A stretch of 64,000 bases of DNA from JADKHC01 sp047600805 (lineage in GTDB: Bacteria; Verrucomicrobiota; Verrucomicrobiia; Opitutales; Opitutaceae): the NCBI GenBank assembly GCA_047600805.1, contig JASGKG010000001.1:2480001-2544000 (forward strand), given 5' to 3'. Numbering within the stretch: the first letter of the stretch is position 1; each line of letters begins with the position of its first letter. A program made the translations under genes and the position numbers. Positions 16,338 through 25,308 of the stretch are shown piece by piece. Below the pieces are notes generated by a model. The model worked only from the letters and a program-made list of their open reading frames with translations. It had not been told where the DNA came from and did not search any database.

Positions 16338-17537
16338 ATGAATATTCACGAGTACCAGGCAAAGACGCTCTTCGAGCGATTCGGTGTTAATACATCGAAG
16401 GGCGTCGCGGTTAAATCAGTGGACGAGATCGACTCGGCCCTGGCCAAGCTTCCCGACGGCGCAATCGTTGTGAAAGCACAAATCCACGCCGGTGGACGCG
16501 GCAAGGGCACGTTCGTCGACGGCTTCAAAGGCGGCGTAAAGCTCTGCAAATCGAAAGCCGAAGCGAAGATTACCGCTGGCAAAATGTTGGGCAACACCCT
16601 CGTTACCCTCCAAACCGGCCCTGCCGGTCGCAAGGTCCAAACCGTCTTCTTCACGACGGTCAGCCACATCAAGAAGGAATACTATCTCGCGATCCTCCTC
16701 GACCGCACCTCTTCTCGGCCAGTCATCGTTGCCTCCACAGAAGGCGGCGTCGAAATCGAAAAGGTCGCTCACGAAACTCCCGAGAAGATCACCAAGGTCT
16801 TCATCGATCCCGCTTACGGTCTCGCCGACTACCAAGTGCGCCAGCTGCTCTTCGGCCTGAAATTCAACCCAACCGAACAAAAGAGCGCCGCCAAATTGAT
16901 CCGTAACCTTTACAACTTGTTCTGGGAAACGGACGCCTCGATGGTGGAAATCAATCCGCTCATCACGACTGACGGCGACACGGTCGAAGCCCTCGACGCC
17001 AAGGTCTCCTTCGACGACAACGCCCTCTTCCGCCATTCCGACATCGTCGCTCTCCGCGACCTCAACGAAGAAGACCCGAAGGAAATCGAGGCTTCCAAGT
17101 ACAATCTCTCGTACATCGCGCTCGACGGTAACATCGCCTGCCTCGTCAACGGCGCCGGCCTCGCCATGAGCACGATGGACATCATCAAACACTTCGGCGG
17201 CAACCCCGCCAACTTCCTCGACGTCGGCGGCGGCGCTTCGAAGGATCAAGTCGTTGCGGCCTTCAAGATCATCCTCGGCGACCCGAACGTGAAGGGCATT
17301 TTCGTCAACATTTTCGGCGGCATCATGGACTGCAACGTGATCGCCTCCGGCATTGTTGAAGCGGTCAAGGAAGTCGGCCTCAAGCTCCCGCTCGTCGTCC
17401 GCCTCGAAGGTAACAACGTCGTTGCCGGCAAGAAAACGCTCGCCGACTCCGGCCTCACCATCACTTCCGGCGACTCCATGGCTGATGCCGCCCAGAAAAT
17501 CGTGAACTTGGTCAACAACCACGCCACGCCCCTCTGA
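16338..17537 (+). CDS. sucC: Succinate-CoA ligase (ADP-forming) beta subunit SucC
   Basis: 399 residues. It starts MNIHEYQAKTLFERFGVNTS, shows the ATP-grasp features VVKAQIHAGGRGKGTF and VEINPLITT, and has the CoA-ligase C-terminal domain with CLVNGAGLAMSTMDIIKHFGG and IFVNIFGGIMDCN. It makes succinate and ATP from succinyl-CoA in the TCA cycle with SucD, whose gene follows after 28 bp. Confidence 0.97.
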   Translation: MNIHEYQAKTLFERFGVNTSKGVAVKSVDEIDSALAKLPDGAIVVKAQIHAGGRGKGTFVDGFKGGVKLCKSKAEAKITAGKMLGNTLVTLQTGPAGRKVQTVFFTTVSHIKKEYYLAILLDRTSSRPVIVASTEGGVEIEKVAHETPEKITKVFIDPAYGLADYQVRQLLFGLKFNPTEQKSAAKLIRNLYNLFWETDASMVEINPLITTDGDTVEALDAKVSFDDNALFRHSDIVALRDLNEEDPKEIEASKYNLSYIALDGNIACLVNGAGLAMSTMDIIKHFGGNPANFLDVGGGASKDQVVAAFKIILGDPNVKGIFVNIFGGIMDCNVIASGIVEAVKEVGLKLPLVVRLEGNNVVAGKKTLADSGLTITSGDSMADAAQKIVNLVNNHATPL

Positions 17538-17565
17538 GCCATTAACCGATCAACTCCTTATCACC

Positions 17566-18490
17566 ATGGCCATTCTCATCACTCCCGAAACTAAGATCCT
17601 CGTCCAAGGCATCACCGGTGACTTCGGTGGTCGCCACGCCAAGCTTTCGCTCGACTACGGCACCAAAGTCGTCGCAGGCGTCACGCCGGGCAAAGGCGGC
17701 CTGTTCTTCGAACACGGCAGCCACAAGGTTCCGATCTTCAACACCGTCGCCGAAGCCGCCAAGGCCACCGGCGCGACCGTTTCTGCAATCTTCGTCCCGC
17801 CTCCGTTCGCGGCCGACGCGATTCTCGAATGCGTTGACGCCAACCTCGATCTCGCCGTCGCGATCACCGAAGGCATTCCGGTCAAGGACATGGTTCGCGT
17901 GAAACGCGCCATGCAGGGCAAGCGCACCCGTTCTCGTAGGTCCAAACTGTCCGGGCATGGTTTGCCCCGGCGACGGCAAGGATTCTCACGGCGGCTGCCG
18001 CATCGGCATTGCCCCTGGCTACATCAACAAAAAGGGCCACGTCGGCGTCGTCTCGCGCTCCGGCACCCTCACCTACGAAGCTGTTTACCAGCTCACGACC
18101 AAGGGTATTGGTCAAAGCACTACGGTCGGCATCGGTGGCGACCCGGTCAACGGCACGTCGCACATCGACGTGATCAAGATGTTCAACGATGACCCGGATA
18201 CACACGGCATCATCATGATCGGCGAGATCGGCGGCAGCGCCGAAGTCGAAGCCGCTCGTTGGATCAAGGCTCACTGTAAGAAGCCCGTCGCCGGTTTCAT
18301 CGCCGGTGCGACCGCTCCTGCCGGACGCCGCATGGGCCACGCCGGCGCGATCGTCGGCGGCGCCGAGGACACCGCAGCCGCCAAGATCGCCGTCTTCAAG
18401 GAATGCGGCATCGAAGTCGCCGCGACGCCTTCCGACATGGCTGACGCGCTCATCCGCGCCGCCAAAGCGAAGAACGTCAAGCTAAGCTAA
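17566..18490 (+). pseudogene. sucD: Succinate-CoA ligase alpha subunit SucD, interrupted by a +1 frameshift
   Basis: The first frame (17566 on) reads the SucD CoA-binding domain correctly to AITEGIPVKDMVRVKRAMQG. At 17931-17932 an extra T disrupts the invariant RLVGPNCPG segment; the expected LVGPNCPGMVCPGDGKD resumes in the next frame and runs cleanly to the stop at 18490, including GGSAEVEAARWIKAH and GHAGAIVGG with the catalytic His. All sequence on both sides is well conserved. Because the enzyme is central and sucC is intact, a sequencing or assembly error is as likely as a real mutation. The full-length product would be about 307 residues. Confidence 0.93.
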
Positions 18491-18509
18491 GCCAACGCAC
18501 CGTCTCTTC

Positions 18510-18543
18510 AAAAAAGCCGTTCCTTCACGGGAACGGCTTTTTC
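18510..18543 (+). terminator. Rho-independent terminator after sucD
   Basis: An 8-9 bp GC-rich stem (agccgttcc/ggaacggct) with a 6-base loop is flanked by A and T runs, 20 bp after the sucD stop. It is a textbook intrinsic terminator and can work in both directions. Confidence 0.9.
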
Positions 18544-18726
18544 TTTCGCGATATTATTTGTTTTGCCTCGGCCCTTTCCGTGGCCGCCGCTTCGTTATCC
18601 CGCACTTTTTGCGCCGCTGGAGGTCACGCTCACCGCGAAAATAGATCGTGTCCGCCGGTGCTCCGTTCGTTCGTCGTAACTTCAATCAGCAACACACTGG
18701 CTTCTCGCTCCCCACGCTCAGTCATC

Positions 18727-19158
18727 ATGATTAAAACTCCTTTCACCGGCGGCTGCGTATGCGGCTTTGTACATTACGAATGTTCAGCCGCTCCGTACCA
18801 AATCCAAATGTTCCGATGCCATTGCCGTGATTGCCAGCACGTCACTGGCGGTGGTCACACGCCCGTCGTCTATGTGCCGGCTTCTACCTTTAAGATTACG
18901 CACGGCACGCTGCGCTATTTCAAAACCGACAGCGAATTCATGGGCGCGCACAGCCACCAACGCGGCTTCTGCCCCGAATGCGGTTCACGCATCACTGGAG
19001 GCGAAGGTCCGAGCTCAACAGGAATCGGTATGACGGCCGGCAGTCTCGATGACCCGAGTGTGTTCAAACCCCAGGCTGAAATTTGGGTCTCCGATGCTCA
19101 ACCGTGGGATCTGATGGATGCCGCCGCGCCTAAGTTCGAGAAACTCCCGCCTGGCTAA
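18727..19158 (+). CDS. GFA/CENP-V family zinc protein
   Basis: 143 residues from the ATG at 18727. The family signature is present: GGCVCGFVHYEC, CHCRDCQHVTGG and GFCPECGSRI, giving the conserved zinc-binding cysteines. The family is named for glutathione-dependent formaldehyde-activating enzyme, but the activity of most members is unproven. A longer frame to 18580 exists but lacks family similarity. No functional link to neighbours is evident. Confidence 0.88.
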   Translation: MIKTPFTGGCVCGFVHYECSAAPYQIQMFRCHCRDCQHVTGGGHTPVVYVPASTFKITHGTLRYFKTDSEFMGAHSHQRGFCPECGSRITGGEGPSSTGIGMTAGSLDDPSVFKPQAEIWVSDAQPWDLMDAAAPKFEKLPPG

Positions 19159-19373
19159 GAACGCCTTCTAAACCGGCCAGGCGAGCCGCACCGCTTCTGA
19201 AAACCTCTGCAAGCCCATGCACCGGGCGTCCCACGTCTGCCTAGCCGGGCCGCTCCGTCAAACTGATACAAAGACCGTGACGGCAGCTCAGGCGAAGCCC
19301 GTGTATCCGAGGTCGCACTACGGGCCGTCCCCAATGAGGCCGGCCCGCATTAACGAATCCGCTGGATCGTCTG

Positions 19374-19877
19374 TTACGGCTTGCCGCCATACGTCACGTA
19401 ATCGTCGAGATCGAGCCAGTCGAACCAAGTGCCTATGTCCTCGCGGTGTGGAGCATTCTTTCGATGGATGTCGTTGAAAAAAGCACGCGTGTCCGGCGGC
19501 GTCGGCGTCAGATTTTCGAACCAGGACGACCAAGCTGCTATCTCCGAAGGCTGTCGCTTCGGCTGAAAATTGGCCATAACGTAGGCGAGCAACTCGCTGT
19601 CGCTTTTGCCTGCCTTCACTTCGTTCATGAAAGCGTCGGCATTGATCCCTGTGAAAGCGAAGAAGCGTTGATCGATCGGACAATTGTAATGAAAATCGCC
19701 GCCCTTGCCGGCCGCGATCGCCCGAGCCTTGTCGATGGTTCGGGGAAGCTGAACGAAGCCGCCGAGTCGGACGCGCGGGCTGCGTGGCGGATGGCGCGTC
19801 AAATCAGGCGCTTGATAATTGACAGCGCCGCCCTCATTGGCGGTAGGCTGTAGGTAGGCAGATTGGAGAGAAGACAT
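19374..19877 (-). CDS. DUF5069 family protein
   Basis: 167 residues from the ATG at 19877. The core APDLTRHPPRSPRVRLGGFV, LPRTIDKARAIAAGKGGDFHYN and the C-terminal FDWLDLDDYVTYGGKP are the DUF5069 pattern, which I know from Verrucomicrobia and Planctomycetes. No biochemical role is established. It stands alone, convergent with the GFA gene. An upstream in-frame extension to 20084 has no family similarity. Confidence 0.8.
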   Translation of the reverse strand: MSSLQSAYLQPTANEGGAVNYQAPDLTRHPPRSPRVRLGGFVQLPRTIDKARAIAAGKGGDFHYNCPIDQRFFAFTGINADAFMNEVKAGKSDSELLAYVMANFQPKRQPSEIAAWSSWFENLTPTPPDTRAFFNDIHRKNAPHREDIGTWFDWLDLDDYVTYGGKP

Positions 19878-20156
19878 TTTTGTTCGGAGGTTTTGTTGTG
19901 AAGACCGGTTTCCCGAAATGGAAACGGTAACCCCAGAACAGTAGGCGGTACTTTCCCACGCGCCAGCGGCGCCGCTCGATTCCGACGTTTTATTCCGACG
20001 CTTAGCCGTTACTCCGCCAGTAAGAAGGATCACCATTGCGAACCGTGACGACAACGCATGCGCTGCCGAACCGCAAACGCTCAATCAGAACTTACGCTGG
20101 ATACTTCAAAGTTGGTTTCGCCTTGAGTTTGGTTTGTCGGACGCGAACCTTGCCAC

Positions 20157-21200
20157 ATGCCTCAACAGCGGAGCCGATCCTATGCAAATGACACAGTTTC
20201 GGTGCTGATACCCACTTATAATCGCGCTAACTACTTGCGAGAGACGTTGCTAAGCGTATTGGCGCAAACTCGCTGGGTTAATGAAGTGATTGTGGTTGAT
20301 GACGGCTCGACGGATAATACGCGCGAGGTGCTGGAAACCATGATGTCGGAGCATGGGGATTGGGCGGGTCGAGTGAAAATCTTTATCCAAGAGAATCGCG
20401 GTCAGGCTGCTGCCACAAATTTCGCCATCGAAAAAGCAACAAGCGATTGGGTTGGGTTCAATGACTCCGATGACCTTTGGGAGCCACAGAAACTGGAAGA
20501 GCAATTTCGCGCTTTAGAACAGTATCCAGAATGCCAAGCGTGCTTCTCCGACGCCGCTTACGTTGGGCATGGGACGGATGACTCGCGCACCGCAATACAA
20601 GTGGGTGGAGATTTTCTGACGGAGCGAAGCGGACGCCTGGCCAGTGCGCCGCGGATCATGACAAAAGTATTTCACGGGATCTACGTTCAAACCTTATTGA
20701 TACGCAACAGCACCCTGAAAAGCATGGACGGCTTCGACTCACGTTTCATCGTCGGGCTAGACGTGGATTTTCTCCTGCGTCTGGCTCTTCGTGCGCCGCT
20801 CTGCTACGTCAACAAACCCCTCGTTCGCATTGATCGAACGCCCGTGCGCAAGATCGGTATTACGCTTACCAAACCCATGCTGAACCTGTCGGTACAGCAG
20901 ACGTTCGAGGTTATGTTTTCAAAATGGCTTACGCTTCCTGATATGGCATCCCATGCGCAAATCAGGAGAATAGTTAAGAAAAAGCTGGGCAACACGCGCA
21001 GCACGATGGCGAACTTGTTTCTTTTGCGAGGTGAGCCTCAGAAAGCAAAAACAATCCTCCGAGGTGCGCTCGCGGACGGAGTGAGGCTCAATCTCCTTCT
21101 CAAGTTCGTTGCGATTCACTGCCTGCCTGTTCGATGGGTAACCGCTTACCTGCGGTGGCGCTGGGGCTCGGGGCTTGGCAACACGAACCGCTCGCTGTGA
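20157..21200 (+). CDS. Family 2 glycosyltransferase
   Basis: 347 residues. The GT-A nucleotide-sugar domain is clear: VSVLIPTYNRANYLRETLLS (about 14-33), EVIVVDDGSTDNTREVLE, the NDSDDLWEP metal-binding region, and a later GLDVDFLLRLAL segment. It probably transfers a sugar to a cell-surface glycan or lipid; donor and acceptor cannot be told. It is not in a polysaccharide cluster and its base composition is somewhat less GC-rich than its neighbours, so it may have arrived separately. Confidence 0.88.
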   Translation: MPQQRSRSYANDTVSVLIPTYNRANYLRETLLSVLAQTRWVNEVIVVDDGSTDNTREVLETMMSEHGDWAGRVKIFIQENRGQAAATNFAIEKATSDWVGFNDSDDLWEPQKLEEQFRALEQYPECQACFSDAAYVGHGTDDSRTAIQVGGDFLTERSGRLASAPRIMTKVFHGIYVQTLLIRNSTLKSMDGFDSRFIVGLDVDFLLRLALRAPLCYVNKPLVRIDRTPVRKIGITLTKPMLNLSVQQTFEVMFSKWLTLPDMASHAQIRRIVKKKLGNTRSTMANLFLLRGEPQKAKTILRGALADGVRLNLLLKFVAIHCLPVRWVTAYLRWRWGSGLGNTNRSL

Positions 21201-21539
21201 TATTTTAGATGGCTCAACTGGTTTTGATCCGCCCCCAAAATGTATCGCTCGGTCGATTAACACCGCCACTCACGGCAGAAATAGCTCAAGCAGCGAAGCC
21301 GCTGTAAGGTGGACTTGATGCAGGTATTCCCCCGTGGAGGGCTGCGTCTACCACCACCTACACGCATCATCTCCGAGCACTTTCGCTGCCGCTCGAATAC
21401 GAACGCAACGGCGTCTGCCGAGACTGGTTGGGACCGGGAGTGCTCCTCCGCGAAGCCAAGACACCGATGCCGAAGTCATCCCAGGGGTAAACCAAAGGCT
21501 AACTCCAAATCGAACGTGCGAGAGTCGGGCTTTGGAGAA
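21201..21539. other. Non-coding gap with a possible gene relic
   Basis: No intact gene is seen between the glycosyltransferase and the thiF stop. On the plus strand about 21320-21490 one frame reads LPLEYERNGVCRDWLGPG and VLLREAKTPMP before a stop. It looks protein-like, has no start, and I cannot assign it to a family. No RNA gene or clear repeat is visible. Confidence 0.35.
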
Positions 21540-22643
21540 CTACAACGTTCTCCAGCCCTCGTAGCCACCGCGAAGGCTTTGGGCATTGGTGAAACCGTGG
21601 CGTTCGCGCAGCACCTGCAGCGCTCTCAGACTGCGCATGCCGTGTGCGCAATAAATCACCGTCGGCTTGGCAGCATCGAGCGCGGCGACTTGCGCTTTTG
21701 CTGAACCATTCAACAGCAGCCCAAGCGGAATATGCGCGGACGGCATAATCGCGCCCGAAGCACGTTCCCATTCTTCGCGCACGTCGATCAATTGAACCGG
21801 GCCGGTTTTGCCGCGGAGTTCGGCGCTGTCGATTTCGTCGAGTGTCGGTGTCATGGCCGGCAATGAGCACGTTTTGCCGTAATTTTCGAGCGGCAGCTCA
21901 CGAATGTCACGGCTGCGCGGATCGGGCGCGAGCTTCAGCGTGCGCGAGGTCATCGTGAGCGAATCCCAGAGGAGCAGGCGCCCGCTGAGCGACTCACCGA
22001 TGCCGGTGAGCAGCTTGACCGCTTCGGTGGCTTGGATCGTGCCGATCAACCCCGGCAGCACGCCGAGCACGCCCGCTTCAGAGCAATTAGGCACCGAGCC
22101 GGGTTCGGGTGGCTCGGGGAACAAGCAGCGATACGTCGGGCCACCTTGCCAATTGAAAACGCTCGCCTGCCCTTCGAAGCCTTGGATCGCGCCGTAGACG
22201 AAAGGTTTTCCAGCGACCACGCAGGCATCGTTCACAAGGTAACGCGTCGCGAAGTTGTCCGAACCATCCACCACGACGTCCACCTCGCGGAGTCGCTCCA
22301 AGGCGTTGTTGCGAGTGAAGCGTTCGGCTATCGGCACGATGTCGATCAACGGATTGAGCGCGCGCAGCCGTCGCGCAGCCGCTTCCACTTTCGGCTGGCC
22401 GGCATCCTCGCTCGTGAAGAGCACCTGTCGCTGAAGATTGGATACATCGACGCGATCGCCGTCCATAATCACGATCCGCCCCACCCCGGCCGCCGCGAGA
22501 TAAAGGAGCGCCGGGCAACCAAGGCCGCCCGCGCCAATCACGAGAACACGCGAACGTTTCAGCTTTTCCTGCGCCTCCGGTCCAAACCCGCGAAGCGAAA
22601 GATGCCGCGCGTAGCGTGAAAGTTCGTCAGGAGAAAAAGTCAT
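21540..22643 (-). CDS. thiF: ThiF/MoeB-type adenylyltransferase fused to a rhodanese domain
   Basis: 367 residues. Residues 1-245 are an E1-like domain: RYARHLSLRGFG, VLVIGAGGLGCPALLYLA, DGDRVDVSNLQRQVLF, DGSDNFATRYLVND and NCSEAGVLG. Residues about 265-367 form a rhodanese domain with the active-site loop CAHGMRS. In the thiamine cluster it would adenylate the ThiS C-terminus and the rhodanese Cys could pass sulfur to it. The usual zinc CxxC pairs are incomplete (TYRC instead of CxxC, and a single Cys in KTCSLP). MoeB or MoeZ activity for molybdopterin is the alternative; context favours ThiF. Confidence 0.88.
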   Translation of the reverse strand: MTFSPDELSRYARHLSLRGFGPEAQEKLKRSRVLVIGAGGLGCPALLYLAAAGVGRIVIMDGDRVDVSNLQRQVLFTSEDAGQPKVEAAARRLRALNPLIDIVPIAERFTRNNALERLREVDVVVDGSDNFATRYLVNDACVVAGKPFVYGAIQGFEGQASVFNWQGGPTYRCLFPEPPEPGSVPNCSEAGVLGVLPGLIGTIQATEAVKLLTGIGESLSGRLLLWDSLTMTSRTLKLAPDPRSRDIRELPLENYGKTCSLPAMTPTLDEIDSAELRGKTGPVQLIDVREEWERASGAIMPSAHIPLGLLLNGSAKAQVAALDAAKPTVIYCAHGMRSLRALQVLRERHGFTNAQSLRGGYEGWRTL

Positions 22644-22651
22644 TTGTTTTT

Positions 22652-22725
22652 AACCACTGATGAGCACTTAAGAGCACTGATGTCAAAGTACCCGATTCAG
22701 TGTCGTTCAGTGTACATAAGTGGTT
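22652..22725. repeat. Intergenic inverted/direct repeat between thiH and thiF
   Basis: aaccact (22652-22658) pairs with agtggtt (22719-22725). Between them are repeated cactgatg, gagcact and ttcagtg words. This fills most of the 89-bp gap that interrupts the otherwise overlapping thiamine operon, and resembles the dispersed cactgatga-type repeats of this phylum. Confidence 0.5.
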
Positions 22726-22732
22726 GCAAAAT

Positions 22733-23863
22733 TCACGCAGAGATGGCCTGGCCGTCATACGCAGGATCCCAGTCTTTCCAAACTGGTTCGTAGCCTTGGC
22801 TGCGCAAAAACGAGGCGACTGCCTCTGTCGAACGTTCGTCGCTGATCTGGAACTGCTCGAGCGTGTCTTCCTCCGCCGCGTAACCGCCGGGATTGGTTTT
22901 CACGCCGGCGCTCATGGTCGTGATGCCAAGACGGATCGCGTGGTTGCGGAACTCGGGGCGCTCGCGCGTGGAGAGCGTGAGTTCGACTTCTTTGCTAAAC
23001 AGCCGGTACGCACAGAACGCTTGGACGAGATCGCGCTCGGTCGTCGGCACGATCGGGATCTCCGCGCCCGCGTGTGGACGCAGCCGCGGAAACGACAAGC
23101 TGTAGCGCGTGCGCCAGTAATTTTTTTCCATGTAGCGCAGGTGCAACCCGGTGAACCACGCGTCGGTGCGCCAGTCACTCAGCCCGTAAAGCGCGCCCAG
23201 ACCGATCTTCTTGAGTCCAGCGCGGCCAAGTCGATCCGGCGTTTCGAGGCGCCACGCCATGTCGGCTTTTGGCCCTTTCAGGTGGTACAGCTTGTAAGCG
23301 GCCGGATCGTAAGTCTCCTGGTAAACAATCACCGCGCTCAGCCCGCCCTGCGCGAGCGCGGCATAATCTTCCTCGCTGATGGGCTGCACTTCCATCGAGA
23401 GGCTCGCAAAGGACGGCCGAAGAATCTGCAGCGCGTTGAGGAAATAATCCCGGCTCGCCCGCTTCGATTCACCTGTAACAAAGAGCAAATGCTGAATGCC
23501 GCGCGCATGCAGCACTTTCGCCTCGGCGCGGATTTGCTCATCGTTGAGGATGACGCGCGGGATTTTATTCTGCGCACTAAACCCGCAATACGTGCAAACA
23601 TTACTACAGACATTCGTCAGGTACAAAGGCGCGAAAATCTGCATCGTGCGGCCAAAACGCTCGACGGTACGCCGGTGACTTAGTTGCGCCATCTCTTCAA
23701 GGAAAGGCGCCGCCGCCGGAGAGAGCAACGCCTGCAGATCATCGAGGCCCAAGCCCGAGTCTACACGCCCCAGCGCACGGCGGACATCGGCGGCAGTCTT
23801 CTCCTGGATGCGCCGCGTGTTCTCGACGAAGTCATGCTTTTTCCAAACGTCGACGAAGCTCAT
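22733..23863 (-). CDS. thiH: Tyrosine lyase ThiH (radical SAM)
   Basis: 376 residues. The radical SAM cluster motif is CSNVCTYCGF (about 86-95, CxxxCxxC), preceded by FAPLYLTN and followed by LFVTGESKRAS and QPISEEDYAAL. It cleaves tyrosine to dehydroglycine, a precursor of the thiazole ring. It overlaps the thiG stop by 4 bp. Use of ThiH instead of glycine oxidase ThiO is consistent with the anaerobe-type thiazole route. Confidence 0.95.
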   Translation of the reverse strand: MSFVDVWKKHDFVENTRRIQEKTAADVRRALGRVDSGLGLDDLQALLSPAAAPFLEEMAQLSHRRTVERFGRTMQIFAPLYLTNVCSNVCTYCGFSAQNKIPRVILNDEQIRAEAKVLHARGIQHLLFVTGESKRASRDYFLNALQILRPSFASLSMEVQPISEEDYAALAQGGLSAVIVYQETYDPAAYKLYHLKGPKADMAWRLETPDRLGRAGLKKIGLGALYGLSDWRTDAWFTGLHLRYMEKNYWRTRYSLSFPRLRPHAGAEIPIVPTTERDLVQAFCAYRLFSKEVELTLSTRERPEFRNHAIRLGITTMSAGVKTNPGGYAAEEDTLEQFQISDERSTEAVASFLRSQGYEPVWKDWDPAYDGQAISA

Positions 23864-24651
23864 GCGGTGGCCTCACTCAAAAATGCGGTCAAAGGAGACG
23901 TCGCATGCGCAACAGGTTTAACCGACGACGACGCTAAACCGGATTCGTAAGCCAAACGGCCGGATTCCACCGCCAACCTGAACGCATGTCCCATAACCGT
24001 GGAATCGGCGGCGGCGGCAATGGCCGTATTCACGAGGACGGCGTCAGCCCCTAATTCCATCGCGGCAGCAGCATGCGACGGCGCACCCAAACCAGCATCG
24101 ATCACCACGGGCACGTTGCTCTGCGCGATGATGATTTCGAGAAAGGCCCGCGATTCGAGTCCGCGGTTGCTGCCGATCGGCGCGCCCAGCGGCATCACTG
24201 CGGCACAACCGGCCTCTTCGAGTTGTTTGCAGAGCACCGGATCGGCATGCACGTACGGCAGAACGACGAAGCCGCGTTTCACGAGCTCACGCGCGGCGTT
24301 CAGCGTTTCGACTGGATCGGGCATGAGATACTTGGGATCAGGATGAATTTCCAATTTCACCCAATCCGTCTCCAAGGCCTCACGCGCGAGTTCCGCGGCA
24401 AGCACGGCTTCTTTCGCGTCGCGCACGCCTGATGTGTTCGGCATGAGCCGGTAACGCTCGCGGTCGAGATGCGAAAGAATTTCATCAGCTGCGCCATCGG
24501 TGTGCACGCGACGCAACGCCACCGTCACCAGCTCCGTGCCTGAAGCGGCCAGGCTTTCGGCCATGGCAGCACCCGAGCTATATTTTCCCGTGCCGAGAAA
24601 CAGACGTGAGGAAAAAGAAGTTCCGCCGATAACAAGTGGTTGTGTCTTCAT
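23860..24651 (-). CDS. thiG: Thiazole synthase ThiG
   Basis: 263 residues. Diagnostic parts are FSSRLFLGTGKYSS, the Lys-bearing VKLEIHPDPKYLMPDP, CAAVMPLGAPIGSNRGL and PVVIDAGLGAPSHAAAAMELG ending in VLVNTAIAAA. ThiG builds the thiazole phosphate from DXP, dehydroglycine and ThiS thiocarboxylate. It begins 6 bp after the thiE stop and overlaps thiH. Confidence 0.97.
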   Translation of the reverse strand: MKTQPLVIGGTSFSSRLFLGTGKYSSGAAMAESLAASGTELVTVALRRVHTDGAADEILSHLDRERYRLMPNTSGVRDAKEAVLAAELAREALETDWVKLEIHPDPKYLMPDPVETLNAARELVKRGFVVLPYVHADPVLCKQLEEAGCAAVMPLGAPIGSNRGLESRAFLEIIIAQSNVPVVIDAGLGAPSHAAAAMELGADAVLVNTAIAAAADSTVMGHAFRLAVESGRLAYESGLASSSVKPVAHATSPLTAFLSEATA

Positions 24652-24657
24652 AGTCGA

Positions 24658-25308
24658 TCAAATGGAACAAGAGCCGTCGTCGGCCCAGGCTTTCGCGTAG
24701 TCGCGGAAATTAGTCGCCAGCATTCCGCCACGATAGAGACCCGACGAAACCGCGACGCCCGCAGCGCCGGTGGCACGCACTGAAGGAATATCCGCAGGCT
24801 CGACGCCTCCGATCACCCACGCCGGCAAACCATCCAACATCGCCACGAGCAACCGTACGCCGCTTTCACCGAGCACCGGCGCGAGATTTTTTTTGGTGGT
24901 GGTAAAACGCCACGGCCCGATGCCAACGTAGTCGAGACAGTTGGCGATGACCGCGCGGTTTGCGTCTTTTTCATTATTGACCGTGCCACCCAACAACAGA
25001 CCGCGTCCAAGACGGCGCCTCGCGTCGCGCCAATCCTCATCCTCTTTGCCGAGGTGCACGCCATCGGCGCCGGAAGCAAACGCCACATCCACACTGTCGT
25101 TAACGATACAGACGGCGCCATGCTCGCGGCAGATCTCCACGACCGCACAGGCCGTTTTGATCCAATACTCCTGTTCGGCATTTTTCATCCGCAACTGGAT
25201 CCAACGCGCACCCGCTTCGCACAGACGCGCCGCCTGCTCCTCGTGGGAAAGAGGAAATCCATCTTGGGTGATGCACATCACAGAGTACCTATGCGGCTCC
25301 AGCAACAT
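24658..25308 (-). CDS. thiE: Thiamine-phosphate synthase ThiE
   Basis: 216 residues. The TIM-barrel motifs are intact: RWIQLRMKN, CIVNDSVDVAFASGADGVHL, DYVGIGPWRFTTTKKN and WVIGGVEPADI. It joins HMP-PP and thiazole phosphate. It overlaps the preceding TenI-like gene by 20 bp. Of the two ThiE-fold genes in the cluster this is the better match to a true synthase. Confidence 0.93.
   Translation of the reverse strand: MLLEPHRYSVMCITQDGFPLSHEEQAARLCEAGARWIQLRMKNAEQEYWIKTACAVVEICREHGAVCIVNDSVDVAFASGADGVHLGKEDEDWRDARRRLGRGLLLGGTVNNEKDANRAVIANCLDYVGIGPWRFTTTKKNLAPVLGESGVRLLVAMLDGLPAWVIGGVEPADIPSVRATGAAGVAVSSGLYRGGMLATNFRDYAKAWADDGSCSI

Noticed and set aside
16416..17522. 368-codon acidic open frame on the minus strand
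   Set aside because: Antisense to the highly conserved sucC gene.
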